DNA from: Acidobacteria bacterium Mor1
GTDB taxonomy: Bacteria; Acidobacteriota; Polarisedimenticolia; Polarisedimenticolales; Polarisedimenticolaceae
Assembly: GCA_001664505.1 (NCBI GenBank)
Contig: CP011806.1
Location: 448,609 to 512,608, forward strand
Reading direction: 5' to 3'
DNA length: 64,000 nucleotides
In this document: piece by piece, positions 48,139 to 56,287 of the stretch
How positions within the stretch are numbered: position 1 is the stretch's first letter
How the letters are laid out: every line of letters starts with the position of its first letter
Position numbers and translations under genes: made by a program
The notes under the pieces: generated by a model
Database searches by the model: none
What the model was told of the DNA's origin: nothing
Seen by the model: the letters and a program-made list of their open reading frames with translations, nothing else

Positions 48139-49401
48139 ATGATTCGCAAAGAAACCCTCGACAACGGTTTGCTGCTGCTGACCGAATCCATCCCACACGT
48201 CCGCTCGGTCACCATCGGAGTCTGGCTCAAACAGGGCAGCCGCCATGAGCCTCCGGCGGTCAACGGCATCTCCCACTTCCTGGAACATCTGGTCTTCAAG
48301 GGCACCGACCGCCGGTCGGCTCACGAGATCGCTCTGGCCGCCGACCGGGTAGGGATGCAGCTCGACGCCTTCACGACCAAGGAATACACCTGCTTCTACG
48401 CCAAGGTCCTCGACGAACATCTCGAGGAGTGCGTCGACTTGCTGGCGGACATCGTCCAGCACCCGCGATTCGACCCGGTCGAGCTGGAGCGGGAACGGCA
48501 GGTGGTTCTGGAAGAGATCCGCATGGTCGAGGACTCTCCCGAGGAGCTGGTTTACGACCTGTTCTCCGAGGCGTTCTACGCGGGCCACGCCCTGGGGCGT
48601 CCGATCCAGGGGACCGAGCAGACCGTCGGCGCCATGAGCCGGCGGCGGCTACAGCGTTTCTTCCGGGATTCCTATTGTCCGGACCGGATGCTGATCGTCG
48701 CTGCGGGCAGTCTCAAGCATGGCCGTGTGGCGCGGATGCTTCGGGAGGGTTTCGGGGGTATGAAGTCCCGCAATGTCGGAACCCGCCGCACCCGCCCGCC
48801 GAAAGCCAAGAGCGGCATCGTCAAACGCTCGAAGAAGGAACTGGAACAGCTGCACCTGCTGCTGGGCATGCCCGCCTTCGCCGAGACCCACGACGACCGC
48901 TACGCGCTGTTCGTGATGAACACCCTGCTGGGGGGCACCATGTCCTCCCGCCTGTTCCAGAAGATCCGAGAGGAGCGGGGGCTGGTCTACAGCGTCTACT
49001 CGGGGATCAACGCCTTCAGCGACAGCGGATTCCTGATGGTCTCGGCGGCGACCAGCCCCGAGAAAGGGCGTGAAGTGCTCGATCTGACTCTCGATGAGCT
49101 CCGGGACCTGCGGGACCGCGGCGCCACCGAGGAGGAGGTCGACGTTGCCAAGCGCAATCTCAAGAGCAGCCTGATGCTCTCCCTCGAGTCCACCTCGAGC
49201 CGCATGTCGAACCTGGCCCGCCAGGAGATCTACTACGGTCGCCAGCACACCCTGCGGGATGTGCTGCGCCGCATCGACAAGGTCGATGCCGCCCGGGTGC
49301 ACAAGGTCACCCGCAAGCTTTGCGACGGGGCCCGCCCGGGACTCGCCGCCGTGGGCAAGCTCGGCCGGTTCCGGCTGCGCGAATCGGAGCTGGCGCTCTA
49401 G
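48139..49401 (+). CDS. M16 family zinc peptidase (processing-peptidase-like)
   Basis: 420 residues, the length of the short single-unit M16B enzymes (mitochondrial processing peptidase beta-like). The inverted zinc motif HFLEH is at 46-50 within [14 protein letters not shown]. The third ligand Glu falls in [15 protein letters not shown] near 127-135. The second half carries the inactive-like domain with [22 protein letters not shown]. It is a probable cytoplasmic or periplasmic oligopeptidase; no signal peptide is seen. dut follows after 16 nt. Confidence 0.94.
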   Translation: MIRKETLDNGLLLLTESIPHVRSVTIGVWLKQGSRHEPPAVNGISHFLEHLVFKGTDRRSAHEIALAADRVGMQLDAFTTKEYTCFYAKVLDEHLEECVDLLADIVQHPRFDPVELERERQVVLEEIRMVEDSPEELVYDLFSEAFYAGHALGRPIQGTEQTVGAMSRRRLQRFFRDSYCPDRMLIVAAGSLKHGRVARMLREGFGGMKSRNVGTRRTRPPKAKSGIVKRSKKELEQLHLLLGMPAFAETHDDRYALFVMNTLLGGTMSSRLFQKIREERGLVYSVYSGINAFSDSGFLMVSAATSPEKGREVLDLTLDELRDLRDRGATEEEVDVAKRNLKSSLMLSLESTSSRMSNLARQEIYYGRQHTLRDVLRRIDKVDAARVHKVTRKLCDGARPGLAAVGKLGRFRLRESELAL

Positions 49402-49417
49402 ACTCTTCGAGGGTTCG

Positions 49418-49936
49418 ATGGAAGATCCAGCCGTTCCGACCGGCCCCGGCGCCGGGCCGTCGCCGCTTTCACCCGCAGGGGCGGAGCGGGCGGTGCGAGT
49501 GCTGATCCAGCGCTTGCCCCACGCCGTGGATCTTGAGCTTCCGGCCCGCGCTACCGGCGACTCCGCCGGGTTCGATCTGCGGGCCGCCGTGGCCGAGCCG
49601 CTGGTGTTGCAGTCCGGGGCCCGGACCCTGGTGCCCTGCGGCATCGCCATCGCGTTGCCGCCGGGATACGAGGCCCAGGTGCGGCCGCGCAGCGGGTTGG
49701 CGCTCCGCCACGGTGTGACCCTGCTGAATTCCCCGGGCACCATCGATGCCGACTACCGGGGCGAGGTCGGGGTGATCCTGATCCACCACGGCGAGGAGCC
49801 GTTCACCATCGAGCGGGGGGATCGCATCGCCCAGCTGGTGGTCCAGGCGCTGCCTGCGGTCCGTTTCGAGGCCAGCGAGTCGTTGCCCGAGACCGCGCGC
49901 GGCGCCGGCGGCTTCGGCCACACCGGAGGCCGCTAG
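49418..49936 (+). CDS. dut: dUTP diphosphatase (trimeric dUTPase)
   Basis: Hydrolyses dUTP to dUMP, supplying dTMP synthesis and keeping uracil out of DNA. It has 172 residues; the core is about 145 residues with a 25-residue Pro/Gly/Ala N-terminal extension. All five motifs are present: [28 protein letters not shown] (catalytic Asp), RIAQLV and [10 protein letters not shown]. Start ATG 49418 was chosen for length; its ribosome site is weak. Its stop is immediately followed by the next GTG start. Confidence 0.95.
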   Translation: MEDPAVPTGPGAGPSPLSPAGAERAVRVLIQRLPHAVDLELPARATGDSAGFDLRAAVAEPLVLQSGARTLVPCGIAIALPPGYEAQVRPRSGLALRHGVTLLNSPGTIDADYRGEVGVILIHHGEEPFTIERGDRIAQLVVQALPAVRFEASESLPETARGAGGFGHTGGR

Positions 49937-50716
49937 GTGGGCCTGCGCATCGTACCCCTGGCCTCGGGATCCAACGGCAACTCGACGCTGGTCGAGATCG
50001 GCGGCACGCGGCTCCTGGTCGACGCCGGGCTGTCGGCCAAGGCGTTGGGCGTCGCCCTCGAGTCGGTGGGGGTCGCTCCCGGATCCATCGACTGGATCGT
50101 CCTGTCTCACGAGCACCACGACCACGCCCGGGGCGCAGTGCGCTTTTCGCGCAAACACAACGTGCCGCTGATTTGCTCCTGGCCGACCCTCGACGCCATG
50201 GAGGCCTCGCCGGCTCACGTCGCCTCCTGGCAGCCGCTGGAGCCGGGACGGGTGCTCGATCTGGGCAAGGTGACCATCGACCCCTTTTCGATTCCCCACG
50301 ACGCCGTGGATCCTCTCGGGTTCGTGTTCGAGGGGGAGGGGATCCGGGTCGGGGTCGCCACCGATGTGGGCCACGCCACGGCCCGGGTGGTGGAGCACCT
50401 CCAGGACTGCCATGTGCTGCTGGTCGAGTCCAACCACGACGACGACATGCTGCGGGACGGCCCCTATCCCTGGCACCTCAAGGAGCGGGTGCGGGGCAGG
50501 CTCGGGCATCTTTCCAACTACGAAGCGGCGTGGCTCCTGGAGCAGGTGGTCGGAGACAACTGCTGCAACGTGCTGCTGGGCCATCTGTCGGAGCAGAACA
50601 ACACACCGGAACTCGCCGTGGAGTCGGCGCGCAAGGCTCTGGCCCGCGGGGGCCGTGATTCCATCGAGGTGCGGGTCGCCGAACGGCGGCGCCCCAGCCC
50701 TGCGGTGGAACTCTAG
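49937..50716 (+). CDS. MBL-fold hydrolase, WalJ/YycJ family
   Basis: 259 residues from GTG 49937, directly abutting dut. The N-terminal LASGSNGNSTLVEIG matches the YycJ/WalJ branch. The metal motif is LSHEHHDHARG (H58, H60, D62, H63). Later ligands are in TDVGHAT and LGHLSEQNN, and VESNHDDDM is characteristic of the group. In Firmicutes WalJ acts as an exonuclease linked to cell division and repair; the role here is inferred only. purB follows after 11 nt. Confidence 0.9.
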   Translation: MGLRIVPLASGSNGNSTLVEIGGTRLLVDAGLSAKALGVALESVGVAPGSIDWIVLSHEHHDHARGAVRFSRKHNVPLICSWPTLDAMEASPAHVASWQPLEPGRVLDLGKVTIDPFSIPHDAVDPLGFVFEGEGIRVGVATDVGHATARVVEHLQDCHVLLVESNHDDDMLRDGPYPWHLKERVRGRLGHLSNYEAAWLLEQVVGDNCCNVLLGHLSEQNNTPELAVESARKALARGGRDSIEVRVAERRRPSPAVEL

Positions 50717-50727
50717 GAGATACGAGG

Positions 50728-52023
50728 ATGATCGCCCGCTATACACGCCCCGAGATGGGGCAGCTCTGGAGCGAGCAGGCCAAGTTCGACAGCTGGCTCG
50801 AGGTCGAGCTCGCCGCCTGCGAGGTGATGGCCACCCGGGGGTTGATTCCCCCCGAGGATCTCGCGACCATCCGGGAAAAGGCCTCCTTCGATCTGGAGCG
50901 GATCGAGGTGATCGAGGCCGAGGTCAAACATGACGTCATCGCCTTTCTGACCAGCGTGGCCGAGAAGGTCGGGCCGGCGTCCCGCCACATCCACTACGGG
51001 CTGACCTCGTCGGACGTGGTCGACACCTCCCTGGCCATGCGCACCGGCCGGGCGATGGACCTGTTGCTCAGCGGCCTCGACGAGCTGCTGGCGGTCCTGC
51101 GCAAACAGGCCCACGCCTACAAGGACACGGTCATGGTCGGCCGGACCCACGGGATCCACGCCGAGCCGTACACCCTCGGACTCAAGTTCGCCTCCTGGTA
51201 CGCCGAGGCCCGGCGAAACAAGGAGCGGCTCCAGTCGGCCCGGGAGGAGATCCGGGTGGGCAGCATCTCCGGTGCCGTCGGCACCTACGCGCACCTGGGG
51301 CCCGATATCGAGGCCGAGGTGCTGGAACGGCTGGGGCTGCGGGTCGAGACCATCGCGACCCAGGTCATCCCCCGGGACCGCCACGCGACCCTGATGGCCG
51401 CCCTCGGTGTGCTGGCCTCATCCTTCGACCGGATCTCCACCGAGATCCGGCACCTCCAGCGCAGCGACGTCCGGGAGGTCGAGGAGCCGTTCAGCAAGGG
51501 GCAGAAGGGGTCGTCGGCCATGCCCCACAAGCGCAACCCGGTGGGCTGCGAGAACATCTCCGGGCTCTCCCGGGTGGTGCGTTCCAACGTCCAGGCGGCG
51601 CTGGAGAACGTGGCGCTGTGGCACGAACGGGATATCTCCCACTCCTCGGTGGAGCGGGTGATCGTCGCCGACTCGACGATTCTCTGCGACTACATGATGG
51701 CCCGGCTGACCCGGGTGCTGGGCGGGCTTCACGTCTACCCCGAGCGGATGCTGCAGAACATGCAGATCACCCGGGGGCTGGTCTTCTCCCAGGCGGTGCT
51801 GCTCGAGCTCACCCGGCGGAACCTGACCCGGGAGGCGGCCTACGAGATCGTCCAGCGCAATGCCATGGAGACCTGGGCGGGTGAGGGCAGTTTCCGGGAG
51901 CGCCTGGGCGCCGATCCGGCCCTGGAAGGGGTGCTGACCGCCGAGGAGCTGGACGGCCTGTTCCGGCCGGAACACCTGCTGCGGCACGTCGACGGCATGT
52001 TCGAGCGGGTCTTCGAGGAATGA
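50728..52023 (+). CDS. purB: Adenylosuccinate lyase
   Basis: Catalyses two fumarate-releasing steps in AMP synthesis (SAICAR to AICAR, adenylosuccinate to AMP). It has 431 residues, normal length for the Bacillus-type enzyme. It starts MIARYTRPEM with AGGAGATACGAGG upstream. Substrate motifs are HYGLTSSDVVDT near 88-100, GRTHGIHAEP (catalytic His) and the fumarase-superfamily signature SSAMPHKRNP, which holds the mobile-loop Ser. It converts the SAICAR made by PurC, whose gene lies 40 kb away. Confidence 0.97.
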   Translation: MIARYTRPEMGQLWSEQAKFDSWLEVELAACEVMATRGLIPPEDLATIREKASFDLERIEVIEAEVKHDVIAFLTSVAEKVGPASRHIHYGLTSSDVVDTSLAMRTGRAMDLLLSGLDELLAVLRKQAHAYKDTVMVGRTHGIHAEPYTLGLKFASWYAEARRNKERLQSAREEIRVGSISGAVGTYAHLGPDIEAEVLERLGLRVETIATQVIPRDRHATLMAALGVLASSFDRISTEIRHLQRSDVREVEEPFSKGQKGSSAMPHKRNPVGCENISGLSRVVRSNVQAALENVALWHERDISHSSVERVIVADSTILCDYMMARLTRVLGGLHVYPERMLQNMQITRGLVFSQAVLLELTRRNLTREAAYEIVQRNAMETWAGEGSFRERLGADPALEGVLTAEELDGLFRPEHLLRHVDGMFERVFEE

Positions 52024-52058
52024 ACGAGACAGGACGGGACGCCCCGGCTTCCCTCTGG

Positions 52059-52064
52059 TAGAAT
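52059..52064 (+). promoter_or_regulatory. Possible -10 box of purF
   Basis: TAGAAT lies 23 nt before ATG 52088, with a poor -35 (GGGACG at 52036). The implied leader is about 17 nt, pyrimidine-rich and without a Shine-Dalgarno. Confidence 0.4.
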
Positions 52065-52087
52065 CCCGGTTTCTCTTTCTGGCGACT

Positions 52088-53473
52088 ATGTGCGGAATCG
52101 TTGGAATCTTCGGTCATCCTGAGGCGGCGAACCTGGCCTACCTGGGCCTCTACGCCTTGCAGCACCGCGGCCAGGAGTCGGGCGGCATCGTCACCGAGTC
52201 CGGGCGCAGCCTTCATCGGCGGGCCAAGATGGGCCTGGTGGCCGACGGCTTCGACCGGAAGATCCTGAAGGATCTGCCCGGCGAGTGCGCCATCGGCCAC
52301 GTGCGCTACTCGACCTCCGGCGACACCAACCCGGCCAACGCCCAGCCCTTTCTGCTGCAGCATCACCGGGGCCCGATCGCCGTGGCCCACAACGGCAACC
52401 TGGTCGACGCCGCCGTGGTCCGCGCGGATCTCGAGGCGGACGGCTCGATCTTCCAGACGACCACCGACACCGAGACGATCCTGCATCTGGTGGCGAGGTC
52501 CAAGGCGGCCGACGTCGCCGATGCCATCACCGAGTCCCTGGGGCAACTCCACGGAGCTTTCTCCCTGGTGTTCCTGGTGCCCGGCCGGCTGATCGCCGTC
52601 CGCGATCCCATGGGTTTCCGCCCGCTCTCCCTGGGCAAGGTCGACGGCACCTGGGTCGTGGCCAGTGAGAGCTGCGCCTTCGACCTGATCGGCGCCGAGT
52701 ACGTCCGCGACCTGGAGCGGGGCGAGATGGTGGTCATCGACGTGGCCGGGGTCCATTCGTTCCGGCCCTGGGGCCCGGAACGGCCGGCCCGCTGCCTGTT
52801 CGAGCATGTCTACCTGGCCCGGCCCGACAGCAAGCTGTTCGGGCACTCGGTCCAGCGGGTGCGCAAGCGGATGGGCGCGGAGCTGTGGGAGGAGCATCCG
52901 GCCGACGTGGATGTGGTCATCCCCGTGCCCGATTCCGGCGTCTACGCCGGTATGGGCTACGCCAATGCCTCGGGACGCCCCTTCGAGATGGGGTTGGTGC
53001 GCAACCACTACGTGGGCCGCACCTTCATCGAGCCGACCCAGCAGATCCGCAACTTCGGCGTCCGGGTCAAGCTCAACCCGGTTCGCGAGTTGATGCGGGG
53101 CCGCCGGATCGCCCTGATCGACGACTCCCTGGTCCGGGGCACCACCAGCAAGAAGATCGTCCAGCTCTGTCGCGAGGCGGGAGCGACCGAGGTGCACGTG
53201 CGCATCTCCTGTCCGCCCACGGTGGCGCCCTGTTACTACGGAATCGACACTCCGGTGCGTGACGAGTTGATCGCCGCCAACAAATCCGTTCACGAGATCC
53301 GCGACTTCATCGGTGCCGACAGCCTGGGTTACCTGAGCCTCGACGGCATGACCCGGGCGGCGGAAACCAAGGAAGACGAGGTCTGCACCGCGTGCTGGAC
53401 CGACAAGTACCCGGTGGCGCTGCCGCCGGCCCAGTCGGAGCAGCTGCGGCTCTTCGAGAAAACCAAGCGCTGA
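52088..53473 (+). CDS. purF: Amidophosphoribosyltransferase
   Basis: First committed enzyme of purine synthesis, converting PRPP and glutamine to phosphoribosylamine. It has 461 residues. The N-terminal nucleophile Cys2 directly follows Met (MCGIVGIFGH), so there is no propeptide of the Bacillus kind. The glutamine amidotransferase half runs to about 230. The PRPP site is IALIDDSLVRGTTSKK near 345-360. C-terminal Cys residues (DEVCTACWTDKYP) recall the Fe-S-containing B. subtilis type. It is 64 nt after purB with its own possible -10. Confidence 0.97.
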   Translation: MCGIVGIFGHPEAANLAYLGLYALQHRGQESGGIVTESGRSLHRRAKMGLVADGFDRKILKDLPGECAIGHVRYSTSGDTNPANAQPFLLQHHRGPIAVAHNGNLVDAAVVRADLEADGSIFQTTTDTETILHLVARSKAADVADAITESLGQLHGAFSLVFLVPGRLIAVRDPMGFRPLSLGKVDGTWVVASESCAFDLIGAEYVRDLERGEMVVIDVAGVHSFRPWGPERPARCLFEHVYLARPDSKLFGHSVQRVRKRMGAELWEEHPADVDVVIPVPDSGVYAGMGYANASGRPFEMGLVRNHYVGRTFIEPTQQIRNFGVRVKLNPVRELMRGRRIALIDDSLVRGTTSKKIVQLCREAGATEVHVRISCPPTVAPCYYGIDTPVRDELIAANKSVHEIRDFIGADSLGYLSLDGMTRAAETKEDEVCTACWTDKYPVALPPAQSEQLRLFEKTKR

Positions 53474-53570
53474 TCCCGGGGTTGTGCGCCGGCAACCGGT
53501 TCGCGCCGTGAACTGGTTTCGCGGCGCCCGCAGACCCCATCATGATGCCGGGTCGAAACCGGAGGATGCC

Positions 53571-54617
53571 GTGTCGAACGAAGACCAGAAACCCCTCAGC
53601 TACCGGGATGCCGGCGTCGATATCGATGCTCAGGAAGAAGCGCTCTCACGCATCGGCAAGGTGGTGGCCTCGACCCGCACCCCCGGTGTGATGGCGGATC
53701 TCGGATCCTTCGGCGGCATGTACGACGGCCGCTTCCCGCAGATGCAGCACCCGGTGCTGGTCTCCTCGGCCGACGGGGTGGGCACCAAGCTACGGGTCGC
53801 GGTCCAGATGGGCATTCACGACACCGTCGGCCGTGATCTGGTCAACCACTGCGTCAACGACATCCTGGTCCAGGGCGCTCGTCCGCTCTACTTCATGGAC
53901 TACGTGGGCACCGGTGTGCTCGAACCGGGAGTGCTCGCCGCGGTGGTCGAGGGGGTTGCCGCCGGTTGCCGGGACGCGGGCTGCGCGCTGCTCGGCGGCG
54001 AGACCGCCGAGATGCCCGGGTTCTACGGCGACGGCGAGTACGACGTGGTCGGCTTCATCGTCGGCGTGGTCGATCGGGACCGGGTTATCGACGGGGCCAG
54101 GATCGAGGCGGGGGATTCGATTCTCGGCCTCCACGCCGCCGGGCTGCACACCAACGGCTTCTCCCTGGCTCGCAAGATTTTCTTCGAAGTCGAGGGGCAC
54201 GCCGTCGACTCGGTGGTTCCGGAGCTGGGACGCAAGGCAGGCGAGGTGCTTCTCGACGAGCACCGCTCGTACCACAACGTGCTGCGGGATCCGATCGACC
54301 GGGGTTGGATTCGAGGCCTGGCCCACATTACCGGGGGCGGACTGACCGACAACCTGCCCCGGGTGTTGCCGGCGGGTACCGCCGCCGAGATCCGGCTGGG
54401 TAGCTGGGAGATCACTCCGGTCTTCAGCTACCTGCAGGAGAAGGGCAAGGTCGCGGCCGACGAGATGTACCGCGCTTTCAACATGGGGGTCGGCATGGCC
54501 GTGATCCCCGAGCCCACCCATCGCGATGCCCTGGTGGCGCATCTCGAGGCGGCCGGAGAGCGCCCGGTCGAGATCGGAAAGATCGTCGCCGGCGACGGCC
54601 AGGTGTCCTATGTCTGA
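53571..54617 (+). CDS. purM: Phosphoribosylformylglycinamidine cyclo-ligase
   Basis: Closes the imidazole ring of AIR using ATP. It has 348 residues from GTG 53571, with GGAGG 5 nt upstream; the open frame extends to 53484, but that part is Arg/Pro-rich and precedes the ribosome site. Family motifs are SYRDAGVDIDAQEEAL, SSADGVGTKLRVA, VNDILVQGARPL and GGETAEMPGFY. The stop lies 8 nt inside purN, giving tight coupling for two neighbouring purine steps. Confidence 0.96.
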   Translation: MSNEDQKPLSYRDAGVDIDAQEEALSRIGKVVASTRTPGVMADLGSFGGMYDGRFPQMQHPVLVSSADGVGTKLRVAVQMGIHDTVGRDLVNHCVNDILVQGARPLYFMDYVGTGVLEPGVLAAVVEGVAAGCRDAGCALLGGETAEMPGFYGDGEYDVVGFIVGVVDRDRVIDGARIEAGDSILGLHAAGLHTNGFSLARKIFFEVEGHAVDSVVPELGRKAGEVLLDEHRSYHNVLRDPIDRGWIRGLAHITGGGLTDNLPRVLPAGTAAEIRLGSWEITPVFSYLQEKGKVAADEMYRAFNMGVGMAVIPEPTHRDALVAHLEAAGERPVEIGKIVAGDGQVSYV

Positions 54618-55257
54618 CGGGGGACGCCCCGGCCGGGTCGCGATCCTGATCTCGGGGCGGGGCTCCAACATGGAGGCGCTGCTGCGGGGCATGCGGTCCG
54701 GGGCCATCGCCGCCGAGCCTGCGGTGGTGCTGAGCAACAAACGCAGCGCCAAGGGGCTCGAAACCGCCGCGGCCGCAGGTATCCCGACCGAAGTGGTTCG
54801 CCGTCGCAAGGGCATGACCCACGAAGATCACGACCGGCTGGTGATCGAGGCGCTGGACCGCTACGACATCGACCTGGTCTGTCTCGCCGGGTACATGCGT
54901 TTGCTCTCCCCCTTGATGGTGGCCCGCTTCCCCGACCGCATCCTGAACATTCATCCGTCGCTGCTGCCCGCCTTCCCGGGGCTCGATGCCCAGCAGCAGG
55001 CGTTGGACTACGGGGCCCGCTTCTCGGGCTGCACCGTGCACTTCGTCGATGAGGAATGCGATCACGGACCGATCGTGACCCAGGCGGCGGTATCCATCGA
55101 ACCCGGCGATGACGCCTCCTCGTTGTCCGCGCGAATCCTGGAACAGGAGCACCGGATCTATCCCGAGGCGGTCGCCCTGTTCTTCCAGGGCCGGCTCTCG
55201 GTGGAGGGCCGCCAGGTGCGCATCGCACCGGCCACGGGGACTCCCGCGGCAGGATAG
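54610..55257 (+). CDS. purN: Phosphoribosylglycinamide formyltransferase (folate-dependent)
   Basis: Transfers a formyl group from 10-formyl-THF to GAR. It has 215 residues from ATG 54610, overlapping purM by 8 nt. The phosphate site is ILISGRGSNMEALL at 11-24. Catalytic Asn/His are in LNIHPSLLPAFPG, and the catalytic Asp is in EECDHGPIV. Length and motifs match PurN rather than the formate-using PurT. radC follows after 37 nt. Confidence 0.96.
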   Translation: MSDGGRPGRVAILISGRGSNMEALLRGMRSGAIAAEPAVVLSNKRSAKGLETAAAAGIPTEVVRRRKGMTHEDHDRLVIEALDRYDIDLVCLAGYMRLLSPLMVARFPDRILNIHPSLLPAFPGLDAQQQALDYGARFSGCTVHFVDEECDHGPIVTQAAVSIEPGDDASSLSARILEQEHRIYPEAVALFFQGRLSVEGRQVRIAPATGTPAAG

Positions 55258-55294
55258 TTCGTCGGTTCCCGAGCCTCCAAAGCAGGGGACACCC

Positions 55295-56041
55295 ATGGAC
55301 GACGACCGTCGGGCGGCTGAGGCCGCTCCCGCCCTGATGTTTTCGCGGGACCGCCCCGGTTCGAATCTCGACCCTCCGCCGGCCCTCCCTCGGCGGCTGC
55401 AGCCCCGGGAGAAACTGGCGGCCCGGGGTGTCGAGGTGCTCTCGCTGACCGATCTGGTCGCGCTGGTTCTCGGATCGGGAACCAGGGAACATCCGGTGGA
55501 GCGGCTTTCGCGGCGGCTGGTGGCGACTCACGGTCTCGACGGCCTGGCCGGGCTCTCGGGCAGCGAGTGGCGCAACCAGGCGGGGCTGGGACCGGTTGCC
55601 GCCGGTCGGCTGGCCGCGGCGTTCGAGCTGGGCCGCCGAGCCTGGGACCGGGAAGGCCGGCCCGAGCTCCCGGCGATGACCCGGCCGGCACGGGTGTTCG
55701 AACAGGTCAAGGGTCTTTGCACTGCCCGCAAGGAACAGCTGGTCGGGCTCTACCTCGACGCCCAGAACGGACTGATCCACCGGGAGACTCTTTCGGTGGG
55801 TTCTCTCAACACGACCCGAACCCATCCCCGGGAGATCCTGTTCCCCGCCATCGAACATCTCGCCGCGGGTTTCATCCTGGTACACAACCACCCCAGCGGC
55901 AGTCTCGAACCCTCCGGCGAAGATCTGGACTTTACCGAGGGGGCACGTCGGGCCGGTGAGTTGTTGGGCATCCCTCTGCTCGATCACCTGATTGTGAGTC
56001 GACGGGGCTACGTCAGCCTGCGGGAGCGGGGGTTGATGTGA
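55295..56041 (+). CDS. radC: RadC family JAB/MPN-domain protein
   Basis: 248 residues. The helix-hairpin-helix region (about 30-105, ending in VAAGRLAAAFELGRRAW) is followed by the MPN+ domain with the JAMM metal motif, His-x-His in VHNHPSG and Asp in SGEDLDFT. The name comes from an old and doubtful DNA-repair link, and the biochemical role is not established. A Pro-rich N-terminal 30 residues is specific to this copy. Start ATG 55295 was chosen by domain boundary. About 246 nt of non-coding sequence follows. Confidence 0.92.
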   Translation: MDDDRRAAEAAPALMFSRDRPGSNLDPPPALPRRLQPREKLAARGVEVLSLTDLVALVLGSGTREHPVERLSRRLVATHGLDGLAGLSGSEWRNQAGLGPVAAGRLAAAFELGRRAWDREGRPELPAMTRPARVFEQVKGLCTARKEQLVGLYLDAQNGLIHRETLSVGSLNTTRTHPREILFPAIEHLAAGFILVHNHPSGSLEPSGEDLDFTEGARRAGELLGIPLLDHLIVSRRGYVSLRERGLM

Positions 56042-56287
56042 AGAAGCGTCGCGCGGTGTTGGGTCTCCAGCGGCTGGATTATTGCTGCAACGCCAAAGAC
56101 CTTCGTTGTGCTTGCGCAATTTGATGCTGCACCGATCGAAAAGGTCTCGTTGAAGCCGAAAGTTTCAGCGGAGGCCGCGGGCGCCAGGGTTAGACTCCCG
56201 TCACAAACTTGTTTCGCCAGCCGGCGGGATGACTGGGGAGTCGACCGGGGGGTTGACGATCGTCCCGCCTTTCAAGAGGGGGATTCT

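Noticed and set aside
45654-48305. 883-codon open frame antisense to pseudopilin and lipoprotein genes.
   Set aside because: The plus-strand genes have ribosome sites, signal sequences and prepilin motifs; the antisense frame has none.
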